Assembly: GCF_001408515.1 (NCBI RefSeq)
Contig: NZ_CYPR01000173.1
Coordinates: 1 to 60,939, forward strand
DNA from: Jannaschia seosinensis
Lineage (GTDB): Bacteria; Pseudomonadota; Alphaproteobacteria; Rhodobacterales; Rhodobacteraceae
Reading direction: 5' to 3'
DNA: 60,939 bases
How positions within the stretch are numbered: the first letter of the stretch is position 1; each line of letters begins with the position of its first letter. A program made the translations under genes and the position numbers. Under the pieces are notes generated by a model. It searched no databases and had not been told where the DNA came from. It worked only from the letters and a program-made list of their open reading frames with translations. Positions 54,416 through 60,939 of this stretch are shown here, piece after piece.

Positions 54416-54880
54416 ATGCGGGTAAACGAGATCCTGGTTTCCAGGGCTGTGAAGGTTTTTCCCAAGGCCTCCAGCAAGAAACGTCTGTTCTGCGATCTCG
54501 CTCAGATCGCGCAGGATGTGCACGGCGTGGATTATACCACCGCCTTTGCGGCCCTTCAGGACCGCGAAGGCCTCGGCACGACCGGTGTCGGAGACGGCAT
54601 CGCGCTGCCGCATGCGCGGCTTCCGGGGCTCGACCAGGTTCATGGCGTGTTCGTGCGGCTCGAGACGCCGCTCGATTTTGATGCGATGGACCGCAAGCCG
54701 GTCGATCTGATCTTTGCCCTCTTCGCGCCCGAAGGCGCGGGCGTGACGCATCTCAAGGCGTTGGCGCTCGTGTCGCGGACGCTTCGCGACCCGGCTTTAT
54801 GCACGAAGCTGCGGGCGAATTCTGACCCCGGCCTGCTCTATACTCTGCTGACCGAGTCGCAGGCATCCCAAGCCGCCTGA
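54416..54880 (+). CDS. ptsN: Nitrogen regulatory IIA protein PtsN (EIIA-Ntr)
   Basis: A 154-aa PTS EIIA type-2 domain with the phosphorylated His at residue 66 (GIALPHARLPG) and the typical LIFALFAPEGAGVTHLKALA segment. It is part of the regulatory nitrogen PTS and senses nitrogen and carbon status. 40 bp after hpf on the same strand. Convergent with the sulfotransferase gene, 6 bp apart. Confidence 0.95.
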   Translation: MRVNEILVSRAVKVFPKASSKKRLFCDLAQIAQDVHGVDYTTAFAALQDREGLGTTGVGDGIALPHARLPGLDQVHGVFVRLETPLDFDAMDRKPVDLIFALFAPEGAGVTHLKALALVSRTLRDPALCTKLRANSDPGLLYTLLTESQASQAA

Positions 54881-54886
54881 CGGCGC

Positions 54887-56254
54887 TCAGGTTTCCGTCC
54901 AGCGGCGGAAACCGAGTGCCTCGTAATCGCGCCGGTAAGCGTCGGCGCAGGCTGCTTCGATCTCATCGTCCGCGATCGCGTTGAGTGCGGCACGACCAAG
55001 CAGGTTGAGGCGCGGCGACGCCCGCCCCGCCAGCCGGTCCAGTTCCGCCTGTGCCTCCCCTTCCCGGATCAGGCGCAGCGGCAGCATCGTCTGCGCCATC
55101 CCCGCAAGCAGAGCCGCCTGCGTCGCCCGTTCCGGCGCCACCGGCAGGGCGGATTGCCCGTTCAGGTTGGCTTTCAGAAATTTCAGAAATCCCAGAAACG
55201 CCGCTTTTTCGGGCCCTCCCAGATCAACGCCGTGCTGGTTCGTCACGATCCGCCGCAGGATGTTCGCCTCCCGACCCTTGTCCGACAGCATGCCGGTGAA
55301 CATGGTGTAGGCACGTGCGAGGGGGTGCCGCAAAAGCGTGAAGCTCAGGAACCCGCCATGTCGCCGCATCCAAGGGCGCAATTCCTTGAGCGTCCGGCTT
55401 TCCGTGGGCGGTGCCCCGTCGAGCGCGGTCAGCCATGTGCGCAGGGCCTCGCTCGTGTCGCTTGCCAAAGGTGCCGCCAGAACCGGGCTCTCGGCCGCCG
55501 CCATCAGCATCCCGGCCGCCGGACCGCGGGCAGGTTCGAGATGCACGGAACGCGACAGCAGGAACGGATCGAGCAGGGCGAGGTGGGCGCGCATCTCCGC
55601 GACATTCTCGACCTTTTCCTCGATCTCGCCCGGGTTCTGCTTCTTGATCTTGCCGGGCACCGTATCCAGCCGTGCCGCAATCCCGAGGAAGGCGGCCAAT
55701 CCGTTCAGCACGTCGAGGTCGCCGATATTGTCGTAGGTGAGCCAGAATGCGCCCTGACCCGTCTCCTGCAACCGACGGTGGGTGCGGTCGCGAAAGGCCG
55801 CCTGTCGCGCGACCAACGCGTCGAACTCCTCCGGTTGAAACCGCGCCGTGGCCGTCTTCGCCATTTTCGCATTGGTCAGACGCCATTGACCCGTCTCCAC
55901 CGCGATTTGCAGCGAAACATAGCTGTCGAGCGGGTTGCGCGTGAGAAAGACCTTGGCGATCCGCCGATTGTTCAGCACCGGGTCCAGCACGCGTGGATCA
56001 TGGTCGTGAAAGAAGCGAAAGCCCGTCAGGCCGGGCGCGCCGACCACGGCACGCAGCAGCGGCATCGGGTCCGCCTCCCGCGCATGCATGTCGATCCCGA
56101 ACAGGTCGGCGCGGTTCGGGGCACCGATGAAGACCGGATTGAAGACCTCGCCGAAGCTCTCCACACCGTCGAGCGCGGCCAGCGACGCTTCGAGATGGTT
56201 CGACCCCGTCCGCATTTCGGCGAACAGGACGAACGCGTCGTAATTACCCGACAT
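54887..56254 (-). CDS. Sulfotransferase-family protein
   Basis: A 455-aa protein with a 5'-phosphosulfate-binding loop at the N-terminus (FAEMRTGSNHLEASL) and a 3'-phosphate-binding segment (KVFLTRNPLDSYVSLQIAVE, the Arg..Ser pattern, about residues 107-126). These are marks of PAPS-dependent sulfotransferases. The C-terminal 200 residues (FLSFTLLRHPLARAYTMFTG) contain a second sulfotransferase-like RHP motif, so two half-domains may be present. It is the last gene of the minus-strand polysaccharide operon, overlapping the upstream glycosyltransferase gene by 11 bp. Predicted to sulfate a glycan made by its neighbours. Confidence 0.8.
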   Translation of the reverse strand: MSGNYDAFVLFAEMRTGSNHLEASLAALDGVESFGEVFNPVFIGAPNRADLFGIDMHAREADPMPLLRAVVGAPGLTGFRFFHDHDPRVLDPVLNNRRIAKVFLTRNPLDSYVSLQIAVETGQWRLTNAKMAKTATARFQPEEFDALVARQAAFRDRTHRRLQETGQGAFWLTYDNIGDLDVLNGLAAFLGIAARLDTVPGKIKKQNPGEIEEKVENVAEMRAHLALLDPFLLSRSVHLEPARGPAAGMLMAAAESPVLAAPLASDTSEALRTWLTALDGAPPTESRTLKELRPWMRRHGGFLSFTLLRHPLARAYTMFTGMLSDKGREANILRRIVTNQHGVDLGGPEKAAFLGFLKFLKANLNGQSALPVAPERATQAALLAGMAQTMLPLRLIREGEAQAELDRLAGRASPRLNLLGRAALNAIADDEIEAACADAYRRDYEALGFRRWTET

Positions 56255-57932
56255 GGCGGACCTCCCTTGCGCGCGGTACCGCACCGGGCGAGGCGTCGAA
56301 ATCCCCGGTCACCTGCAGCTTGATACCAGCATCGCGCAGCCGCGGCAGGAATTCGAGCAGCGCCGACATGTCGCGCATCGGGGGCAAAGCCTGCATGCGG
56401 CGCGGCTCGGGCGGCGCGACTTCGTCGAGGACGCCGTCCAGATTCGCCTCCGGTTGAACCACGAAATCGGCCAGCGTCCAGAGATGCGTGCGCGCGATCG
56501 TTCCCGGCGCACGCAAAAGCCGTAGGAAATCCAGCTCGGCCCGCTGCAGGCGCGCGGCCTCGGCCATCATCGCCTCGAAGCTCAGGTCCGATCGGTGCAG
56601 CGGAACCGCCCACGCCCCGGAGATCACGGCGATCGTGGCGTTCGGGTCGCGGGCGAGGAACGCGGTCAGGTCCTGCCGGTCGCGGGGCCCGAACAGGAAC
56701 GACTGCCGTTCGCCGCGCGTGGACCACAGCAGGTTCGTCAGGAACTGCGCCGGGCGGTGGTCGCGGAGGCTGGCGGAATCCGACAGGCAGCCGTTCATCA
56801 CCGTCGCATCATCCGCAAATTCCGCCCGGTCGGGCGCATAGAGATGGCCGTGGACACGGCCGCCGATCCGCCGGGCCAGCCAGGGCCGGAACCCGTCGAA
56901 CAGATCGTCGAAGCCGCAAAACACGTTATAGCGGGCGCAGGTGGGAATGCCGGAATAATGCGGCCCCGGAAAGCGGGCTTGGGAATAGAGCCCTGCGCGC
57001 CCCTCGCCGCGTCGGGCGTTCGCCTTGGAGAAGACGCGGTCGATCTTGCCCGGATTGGGGTCCGCTCGCCGGGATGCGGGCCGGGTATCGTCGAGGAAGG
57101 TCGCGTAAAGGCGGTTCGCCCGCGGCCAGATCTTGCGCGCCACAAAGCAATCCGACCGCGCCAGAAGGGGCGCGTGATCGTCGTAGAAGATGTGCGGTTT
57201 GCCGTGCACGTCAAACTTGGCGAGCGTGAGGGACCGGCTTTCGATCTTCGTGGAATGGTGCCGGGCGAGGGTTTGAAAGTAGCTTTCGTCGGGGATCCAG
57301 ACCTTGGAGAAATAGGCATCCATCCGCGCACGGTCCGGCCCCGACAGGATGCTCTCCAGCGTCCGGCGCGTCAGGCACCACCATTGACTGCCCAGATGCG
57401 GTGTCACGCCTTCGGGAGTCCGCCGACGCAGGCCGAGACGCCGCTGCAGGCGGACATAACCGTCGAACAAGGCCCGCTGTCGCCGCCACGAGAACGGAAA
57501 GCGCAGCGTGAAGCGCTCCGCCTCCAATCCCTCGACCGTCCAAGGGACATGATCGGTGGTCACGCTTTCGATGAAGTCGGTCTCCGGGTGCGCGTCGAGA
57601 TGGGCCCGCAACTCCGCCACCGGCCGCAGCGGCAGACAGGAGCCGGAGGCGAGAAAGACGTGGCGGACCTCCGGGAACGTCTCGAGGAGGAGGCTCGCGG
57701 CATTCTGCGTCGCCCGGACAAGCGACCAAGTCCCCCATTCCACCCGGACCCGGCGGCAGAATCGCACCCGCGTCTGGTCCGAGAGGTCGTCGCGAAACGC
57801 GCGAAAGACCTTCTGCGGGACCTTTGCGTCCACATGGATCGCCACCGGGCAATCGTTGCCCGCGAAGTAGCGCGCGACCTCGGCGGCCCGGTCGAAATCG
57901 GTGTGGACCAGCATCGCGAAGCCGAGCGTCAT
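56244..57932 (-). CDS. Core-2/I-branching-type glycosyltransferase with long C-terminal extension
   Basis: A 562-aa protein. Residues 1-270 resemble the family 14 (Branch) beta-glycosyltransferases: LGFAMLVHTDFDRAAEVARY, RRVRVEWGTWSLVRATQNAA, FLASGSCLPLRPVAEL, SQWWCLTRRTLESIL and WIPDESYFQTLARHH. The remaining 290 residues form an extra region found, to my recollection, with this domain in Rhodobacterales, of unknown role. The ATG overlaps the stop of the preceding glycosyltransferase gene (ATGA). It is expected to transfer a sugar onto a growing surface glycan in the cytoplasm. Confidence 0.82.
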   Translation of the reverse strand: MTLGFAMLVHTDFDRAAEVARYFAGNDCPVAIHVDAKVPQKVFRAFRDDLSDQTRVRFCRRVRVEWGTWSLVRATQNAASLLLETFPEVRHVFLASGSCLPLRPVAELRAHLDAHPETDFIESVTTDHVPWTVEGLEAERFTLRFPFSWRRQRALFDGYVRLQRRLGLRRRTPEGVTPHLGSQWWCLTRRTLESILSGPDRARMDAYFSKVWIPDESYFQTLARHHSTKIESRSLTLAKFDVHGKPHIFYDDHAPLLARSDCFVARKIWPRANRLYATFLDDTRPASRRADPNPGKIDRVFSKANARRGEGRAGLYSQARFPGPHYSGIPTCARYNVFCGFDDLFDGFRPWLARRIGGRVHGHLYAPDRAEFADDATVMNGCLSDSASLRDHRPAQFLTNLLWSTRGERQSFLFGPRDRQDLTAFLARDPNATIAVISGAWAVPLHRSDLSFEAMMAEAARLQRAELDFLRLLRAPGTIARTHLWTLADFVVQPEANLDGVLDEVAPPEPRRMQALPPMRDMSALLEFLPRLRDAGIKLQVTGDFDASPGAVPRAREVRHVG

Positions 57933-58939
57933 GCCCAGTTCCCCTTCGACATCAGGCCGAGGATTTCGAGCTGGCGCCAGTTGATGTAGCGCTCCGACCA
58001 CTGGCACCAGAGATCCTGCGACCCGTCGAGCGCGGCAGCATAGGCCCGGTATTCCTCCGCCCCGCGGTAATGTTCCGCTCGTTCGGCCTCCTCGGCGGCG
58101 CGGTCGGCGAAGAGGTCGAGGAACTTGGCGTGGAGCAGGAGGCCCGTCGTCTTTTCGCCACCGCCGGACGCGTAGGTCAGGTTCAGACCGCGCGGCAGGA
58201 GGGCGTGGGTCGAACTGACATAGACGTAGTTGCGCCGCCATTTCACCAGCGGCGTCTTGTTGAGCGCGGGCGCGCGCCACGGATCGTCCGCGAAGAAGAC
58301 ACGCGCCCGGATGCCGCCCTGAATCCACAGGTTCCAGAACAGGGGGTTCCGCTCGAACATGTAATTGCCGCCGTCGAACCATGACGCGATCTCGAACGGG
58401 TCCTGACCTTCGCGGTAGGGCTGCGCGACGAGCGGGCCCTTGGGATACATGTCCAGAAGCATCGCCCCGAAGCTGCGCAGGCAGGAGGCGTCGAGCCAGT
58501 CGGTCAGGGCGCGCAGGGGCCGCGTGTCGCAGAACGGGTAGACGAGGAATTCATCGGCATCGACCGTCAGGCACCAATGGCCATGCGCGTGCCGTCGCAT
58601 CAGCCAGTTGAGCCAATCCACCCCGAAGGCCGCGCCCGCATAGCTGTGCCGGGTTGTCCAGAGTGACACGTCGGGTTGATCGGCGAGGAATTCGCGGGTG
58701 CCATCGTCGCTGTCGTTGTCGACGAAGAAGAAATGCCCGACGCCGCGCGCGCGGTAGTAGTCGAGAAAGTAGGGCAGGCGGGTACGTTCGTTGCGAACCG
58801 TAGTGAAGCACAGGATGTCGTCGCGCGCGATCGTCCCTGTCCTGTTGACAACCGCTTGGAGTTGCCTGCGCCGCCGCAGCGCGCGAATGCGCCAGTATTG
58901 CCGCCGCAGGCGCATCCTGTTGGACGAGATCAGACCCAT
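57929..58939 (-). CDS. Family-92-like glycosyltransferase (intact paralogue)
   Basis: A 336-aa protein with DNDSDDGT near residue 75 and VDADEFL near residue 125, the nucleotide-sugar/metal region of this GT-A-type group. The C-terminus is rich in aromatic residues (LWCQWSERYINWRQLEILGL). It is paralogous over its whole length to the gene broken by the IS nest (fragments 1458-2050 and 59046-59474). The start at 58939 matches the paralogue's N-terminus (MG followed by Arg-rich helix). Coupled by ATGA to the next gene. Confidence 0.85.
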   Translation of the reverse strand: MGLISSNRMRLRRQYWRIRALRRRRQLQAVVNRTGTIARDDILCFTTVRNERTRLPYFLDYYRARGVGHFFFVDNDSDDGTREFLADQPDVSLWTTRHSYAGAAFGVDWLNWLMRRHAHGHWCLTVDADEFLVYPFCDTRPLRALTDWLDASCLRSFGAMLLDMYPKGPLVAQPYREGQDPFEIASWFDGGNYMFERNPLFWNLWIQGGIRARVFFADDPWRAPALNKTPLVKWRRNYVYVSSTHALLPRGLNLTYASGGGEKTTGLLLHAKFLDLFADRAAEEAERAEHYRGAEEYRAYAAALDGSQDLWCQWSERYINWRQLEILGLMSKGNWA

Positions 58940-59045
58940 ATGCCGGTTACGCTCTCCTGCCGCATGGGGCCTCGTGCCGCGCTTTGAATCGATAAAGCAC
59001 TTTGAGGGGAACGGGTGCAATGCGCGGCGTCGTGTTCGGGGTGCG

Positions 59046-59474
59046 TCAATCCCACCCGCCGCGCGACATGAGGCCCAGATCCTCAAGCTGCCGCCAGTCT
59101 TCGAGCCGGGTCGAGGCCGGGCACCAGAGCACCGGGTCGTCCACGAGCGCGTCGTAGTATCCGTCATAGAGTGACGAATTCTCGAAATGCTGCCTGCGCG
59201 TCTTCTCCTCGGCGGATTTCACGAGAATCTGGGGCAGGAACTTGGTGTGCAGCAGTATCCCAATCGGCGCCTCGCCCCCGTCTTCGTCGTAGACGCGGTT
59301 GAGGTGCCGGGGCAGCAGGGAATGCGTCGACGTCACATAGGCATAGCGCCAGTGCCACCGCACCAGCGGCACCTTCGACAAGGTCGGCGCGCGGCGCGGG
59401 TCTTGAGCAAAGAAGCATCGCGCCCGTGGGCCTCCCTGGATCCAGAGGTTCTGCAGCTTTTCCTGCCGGATCAT
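59046..59474 (-). pseudogene. Family-92-like glycosyltransferase, C-terminal fragment beyond the IS630 insertion
   Basis: The frame MIRQEKLQNLWIQGGPRARC to the stop at 59046 covers the last 142 residues of the protein whose N-terminus is at 1458-2050. The first bases, ATGAT on the minus strand (59470-59474), are the second copy of the IS630 target duplication. The ATG here is internal, not a true start. 106 bp separate it from the next gene of the operon, so a promoter within or beyond the IS may be needed for downstream expression. Confidence 0.9.
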
Positions 59475-59874
59475 ACCAACGGCATCATCCGCTGACCTTC
59501 GCCCAATCTCGGGAGGTTACCGAGGCGACCCGCTCCGGGATTGCGATGAGCGCGTTCCACGCCTCGCAGCAGGCGCCGACGATGGCGTCGTAGCTCTCGA
59601 AGACGCGGTTCGCGAGGTGGTTCTGGCGGAGAAATTGCCAGATGTTTTCGACCGGGTTCAGCTCGGGGCTGTAGGGCGGAAGCGTCAGTAGGGTGATGTT
59701 CGCCGGCACGACGAGCTCCCTGGAGCTGTGCCAGCCGGCGCCGTCAACGACGAGGATGGCGTGCGCGCCGGGCGAAACGTGCCGGGCGATCTCGGCGAGG
59801 TGGTCGCTCATCGCACCTGTGTTGGCGTAGGGCATGACGAGCGCGGCGCCGGTCGCGCGGGCCGGGCAGACGGC
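59475..59874 (-). mobile_element. IS630-family insertion sequence, 3' part
   Basis: Begins with the inverted repeat ACCAACGGC (59475-59483) and ends at the IS110 junction. It completes the element whose 5' part is at 699-1457. Confidence 0.88.
59485..59874 (-). pseudogene. IS630-family transposase, C-terminal DDE part
   Basis: Reads AVCPARATGAALVMPYANTG, then HAILVVDGAGWHSSRELVVP (second catalytic Asp) and TLPPYSPELNPVENIWQFLR (catalytic Glu), ending KVSG and TGA at 59485. It joins in frame to the N-terminal part at 699 after removal of IS110; the sum of both parts less one base is divisible by three. The element is not functional while interrupted. Confidence 0.9.
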
Positions 59875-59880
59875 TTCTTT

Positions 59881-60148
59881 GGTTGCCGCCCGTGATGCAA
59901 GTAGCTTTTGACCCTTTTGACGTGTGATCGAGTGCGAACTTCTTTAAGGCCTCGATGTGCGGCACTTCCAGAAGCCGCGGGCCGATATGGTGATCTGCGG
60001 AGCGGGGCCAAATCTCCAAAACGAGCTCTTGGCTCTGAGCCAACTACTGGTTTCCCCATTCCAGATCTGTTCGATCGTTGCGCCCATTCAGGTCGTCGGC
60101 TTCTCACACTCCCCTTGGCACCGACGCTGGGTGACTAAGACATGAAGC
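59881..60148 (-). ncRNA. Candidate guide (bridge/seek) RNA region of the IS110-family element
   Basis: 268 bp between the transposase stop and the right end carry no gene. IS1111-type elements keep their guide RNA downstream of the transposase, unlike the IS110 subgroup where it is upstream. Two possible stems are visible: CGTCGG at 60094-60099 with CCGACG at 60121-60126, and a tight hairpin at 60029-60043 (TTGGCT / AGCCAA). The RNA boundaries and the guide loops cannot be fixed by eye; the call rests on element architecture. Confidence 0.55.
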
Positions 60149-60939
60149 TCATGCCGCCGTCGCCAGCGCCGGATCTCTGTAATTCTCGTTCTTCGTCAGC
60201 ATGGCCCAGAGCTGCCGCGCCATCTTGTTCGCCAGTGCGATCGCGACCAACATCTTCGGCTTCCGCGCCAGCATCCTTGCGAGCCATGAGCCCTCCAGGA
60301 CTGATCGGCGCCCGAGCCAGTTCAGCCGCGACATTGCGCCGATGATCAGGAGCCGCCGGATGTCGGTCTGACCCGCTTTCGATATTCGGCCGAGACGCTC
60401 CTTGCCGCCCGAAGAATGCTGGCGTGGCACGAGCCCCAGCCAAGCTGCAAAGTCTCGGCCACACTTGAACTGCGCCATGTCGGGCGCGAAGGCCTCGACC
60501 GCCAGCGCCGTCAGGGGCCCGACCCCCGGCATCGTCTGCAGTCGACGCGCCGTGTCCGTCTCGGCCGCGAGGGCCTTCAGCCCTTTGGTCTTCGCGTCGA
60601 TCCTTTCCGTCTTCTCAGCAATCTGCGCCAGCAAGTCCTGGCATTCCGCAATGATCAGCGACGGCAGATCGGACGCGGGATCATCCATCAGCGCCTCGAT
60701 CCGCTTCAGATGAACAAGGCCGGTCGGGAATACATGGCCGTATTCGTAGAGAACGGCCCGCAGCGCGTTCACGAGCTCGGTGCGCTGATGGACCAGGCGC
60801 TCTCGGCTCCGGAACATTACCGCCTTTGCCTGCTGCTCCGCCGTCTTCGGCGCGACGAAGCGCATCTCCGGCTGGCGCGCGGCGATCACGATCGCCTCGG
60901 CATCAGCCGCGTCGTTTTTCTGACGCTTGACGAAGGGCC
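60149..60939 (-). CDS. IS110-family transposase, C-terminal part (cut by window edge)
   Basis: The frame is open at the window edge and ends with TGA at 60149-60151. The C-terminal transposase domain is seen in LQTMPGVGPLTALAVEAFAP, FAAWLGLVPRQHSSGGKERL (Ser region typical of this group) and SKAGQTDIRRLLIIGAMSRL. A coiled-coil-like middle segment (about EQQAKAVMFRSRERLVHQRT) links it to the DEDD domain. Residues overlapping the left copy are identical. Confidence 0.95.
   Translation of the reverse strand, partial: PFVKRQKNDAADAEAIVIAARQPEMRFVAPKTAEQQAKAVMFRSRERLVHQRTELVNALRAVLYEYGHVFPTGLVHLKRIEALMDDPASDLPSLIIAECQDLLAQIAEKTERIDAKTKGLKALAAETDTARRLQTMPGVGPLTALAVEAFAPDMAQFKCGRDFAAWLGLVPRQHSSGGKERLGRISKAGQTDIRRLLIIGAMSRLNWLGRRSVLEGSWLARMLARKPKMLVAIALANKMARQLWAMLTKNENYRDPALATAA
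60567..60939. repeat. Terminal direct repeat, right copy
   Basis: Identical to bases 1-373. Joining the ends here restores an uninterrupted IS110-family transposase frame, the IS630-family element around it, and the glycosyltransferase gene around that. Confidence 0.97.

Larger units (their letters stand above)
59875..60939 (-). mobile_element. IS110-family (IS1111-like) insertion sequence, 3' part
   Basis: Carries the C-terminal transposase sequence and the long non-coding end. The subterminal inverted repeat GGTTGCCGCCC is at 59881-59891. Continuous with bases 1-698 across the window ends. Confidence 0.88.

Noticed and set aside
1-60939. An ordinary 60-kb plasmid
   Set aside because: Although the ends close into a circle, there are no repABC, parAB, oriV-like iterons or conjugation genes, and the content includes essential chromosomal genes (lptABC, dnaK).
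1-60939. CRISPR arrays
   Set aside because: No regularly spaced short repeats were seen; the only repeats are the terminal overlap, the IS copies and paralogous genes.

Overview
The window reads as a high-GC alphaproteobacterium, most likely a member of the Rhodobacterales. This rests on gene content and order (dnaK-dnaJ, mutS, typA, lptC-lptA-lptB-hpf-ptsN without rpoN, a xylFHGBA operon divergent from a ROK regulator, TRAP-type uronate uptake) and on frequent ATGA stop/start overlaps. No tRNA, rRNA, CRISPR array or plasmid replication/partition gene was recognised.

The two ends belong together. Bases 1-373 are identical to bases 60567-60939. Reading the minus strand off the left end and back in at the right end rebuilds three broken genes at once: a 338-aa family-92-like glycosyltransferase, interrupted by an IS630-family element with a 5-bp target duplication, which is itself interrupted by a 1390-bp IS110-family (IS1111-like) element. 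The sequence is therefore a closed 60566-bp circle, a collapsed tandem duplication, or an assembly circularised through repeats. Housekeeping genes and the absence of a replicon argue against an ordinary plasmid.

Layout. (1) The ends (54.9-60.9 kb plus 0-4.7 kb) hold a polysaccharide locus. Once the IS nest is removed it runs on one strand: cysQ, galU, two paralogous glycosyltransferases, a Core-2/I-branching-type glycosyltransferase and a sulfotransferase, with a divergent ABC-2 export permease. (2) 4.7-19.6 kb is housekeeping: SH3 protein, alkB, dnaK, dnaJ, serine hydrolase, mutS, FAH-family hydrolase, metallopeptidase, typA, di-heme peroxidase, FG-GAP protein. (3) 19.6-27.2 kb is a complete D-xylose uptake and isomerase-pathway operon (xylFHGBA) with its ROK regulator. 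(4) 27.2-30.0 kb holds an FAD oxidoreductase, an alpha/beta hydrolase and a nuclease gene cut off by an IS5-family element. (5) 31.2-43.5 kb is an accessory hexuronate island between two inverted, damaged IS5-family copies: GntR regulator, uxuA, uxuB, a KdgK-AGE epimerase fusion, a TRAP transporter and uxaC, plus decayed copZ, kdgK, IS3 and ROK fragments. (6) 44.2-49.0 kb is a scar zone with a P450 fragment, a membrane/spermidine-synthase-like fusion and a frameshifted tyrosine integrase. (7) 49.0-54.9 kb is housekeeping again: endonuclease/phosphatase-family protein, cardiolipin synthase, RNase D, lptC-lptA-lptB, hpf, ptsN.

How the genes fit together. Xylose enters through XylFHG and is converted to xylulose 5-phosphate by XylA and XylB. 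Glucuronate or a related uronate would enter through DctPQM and pass through UxaC, UxuB, UxuA and the KdgK domain to KDPG; no KDPG aldolase is in the window. In the polysaccharide locus GalU supplies UDP-glucose, and CysQ would clear the PAP released by the sulfotransferase, which suggests a sulfated surface or exopolysaccharide.
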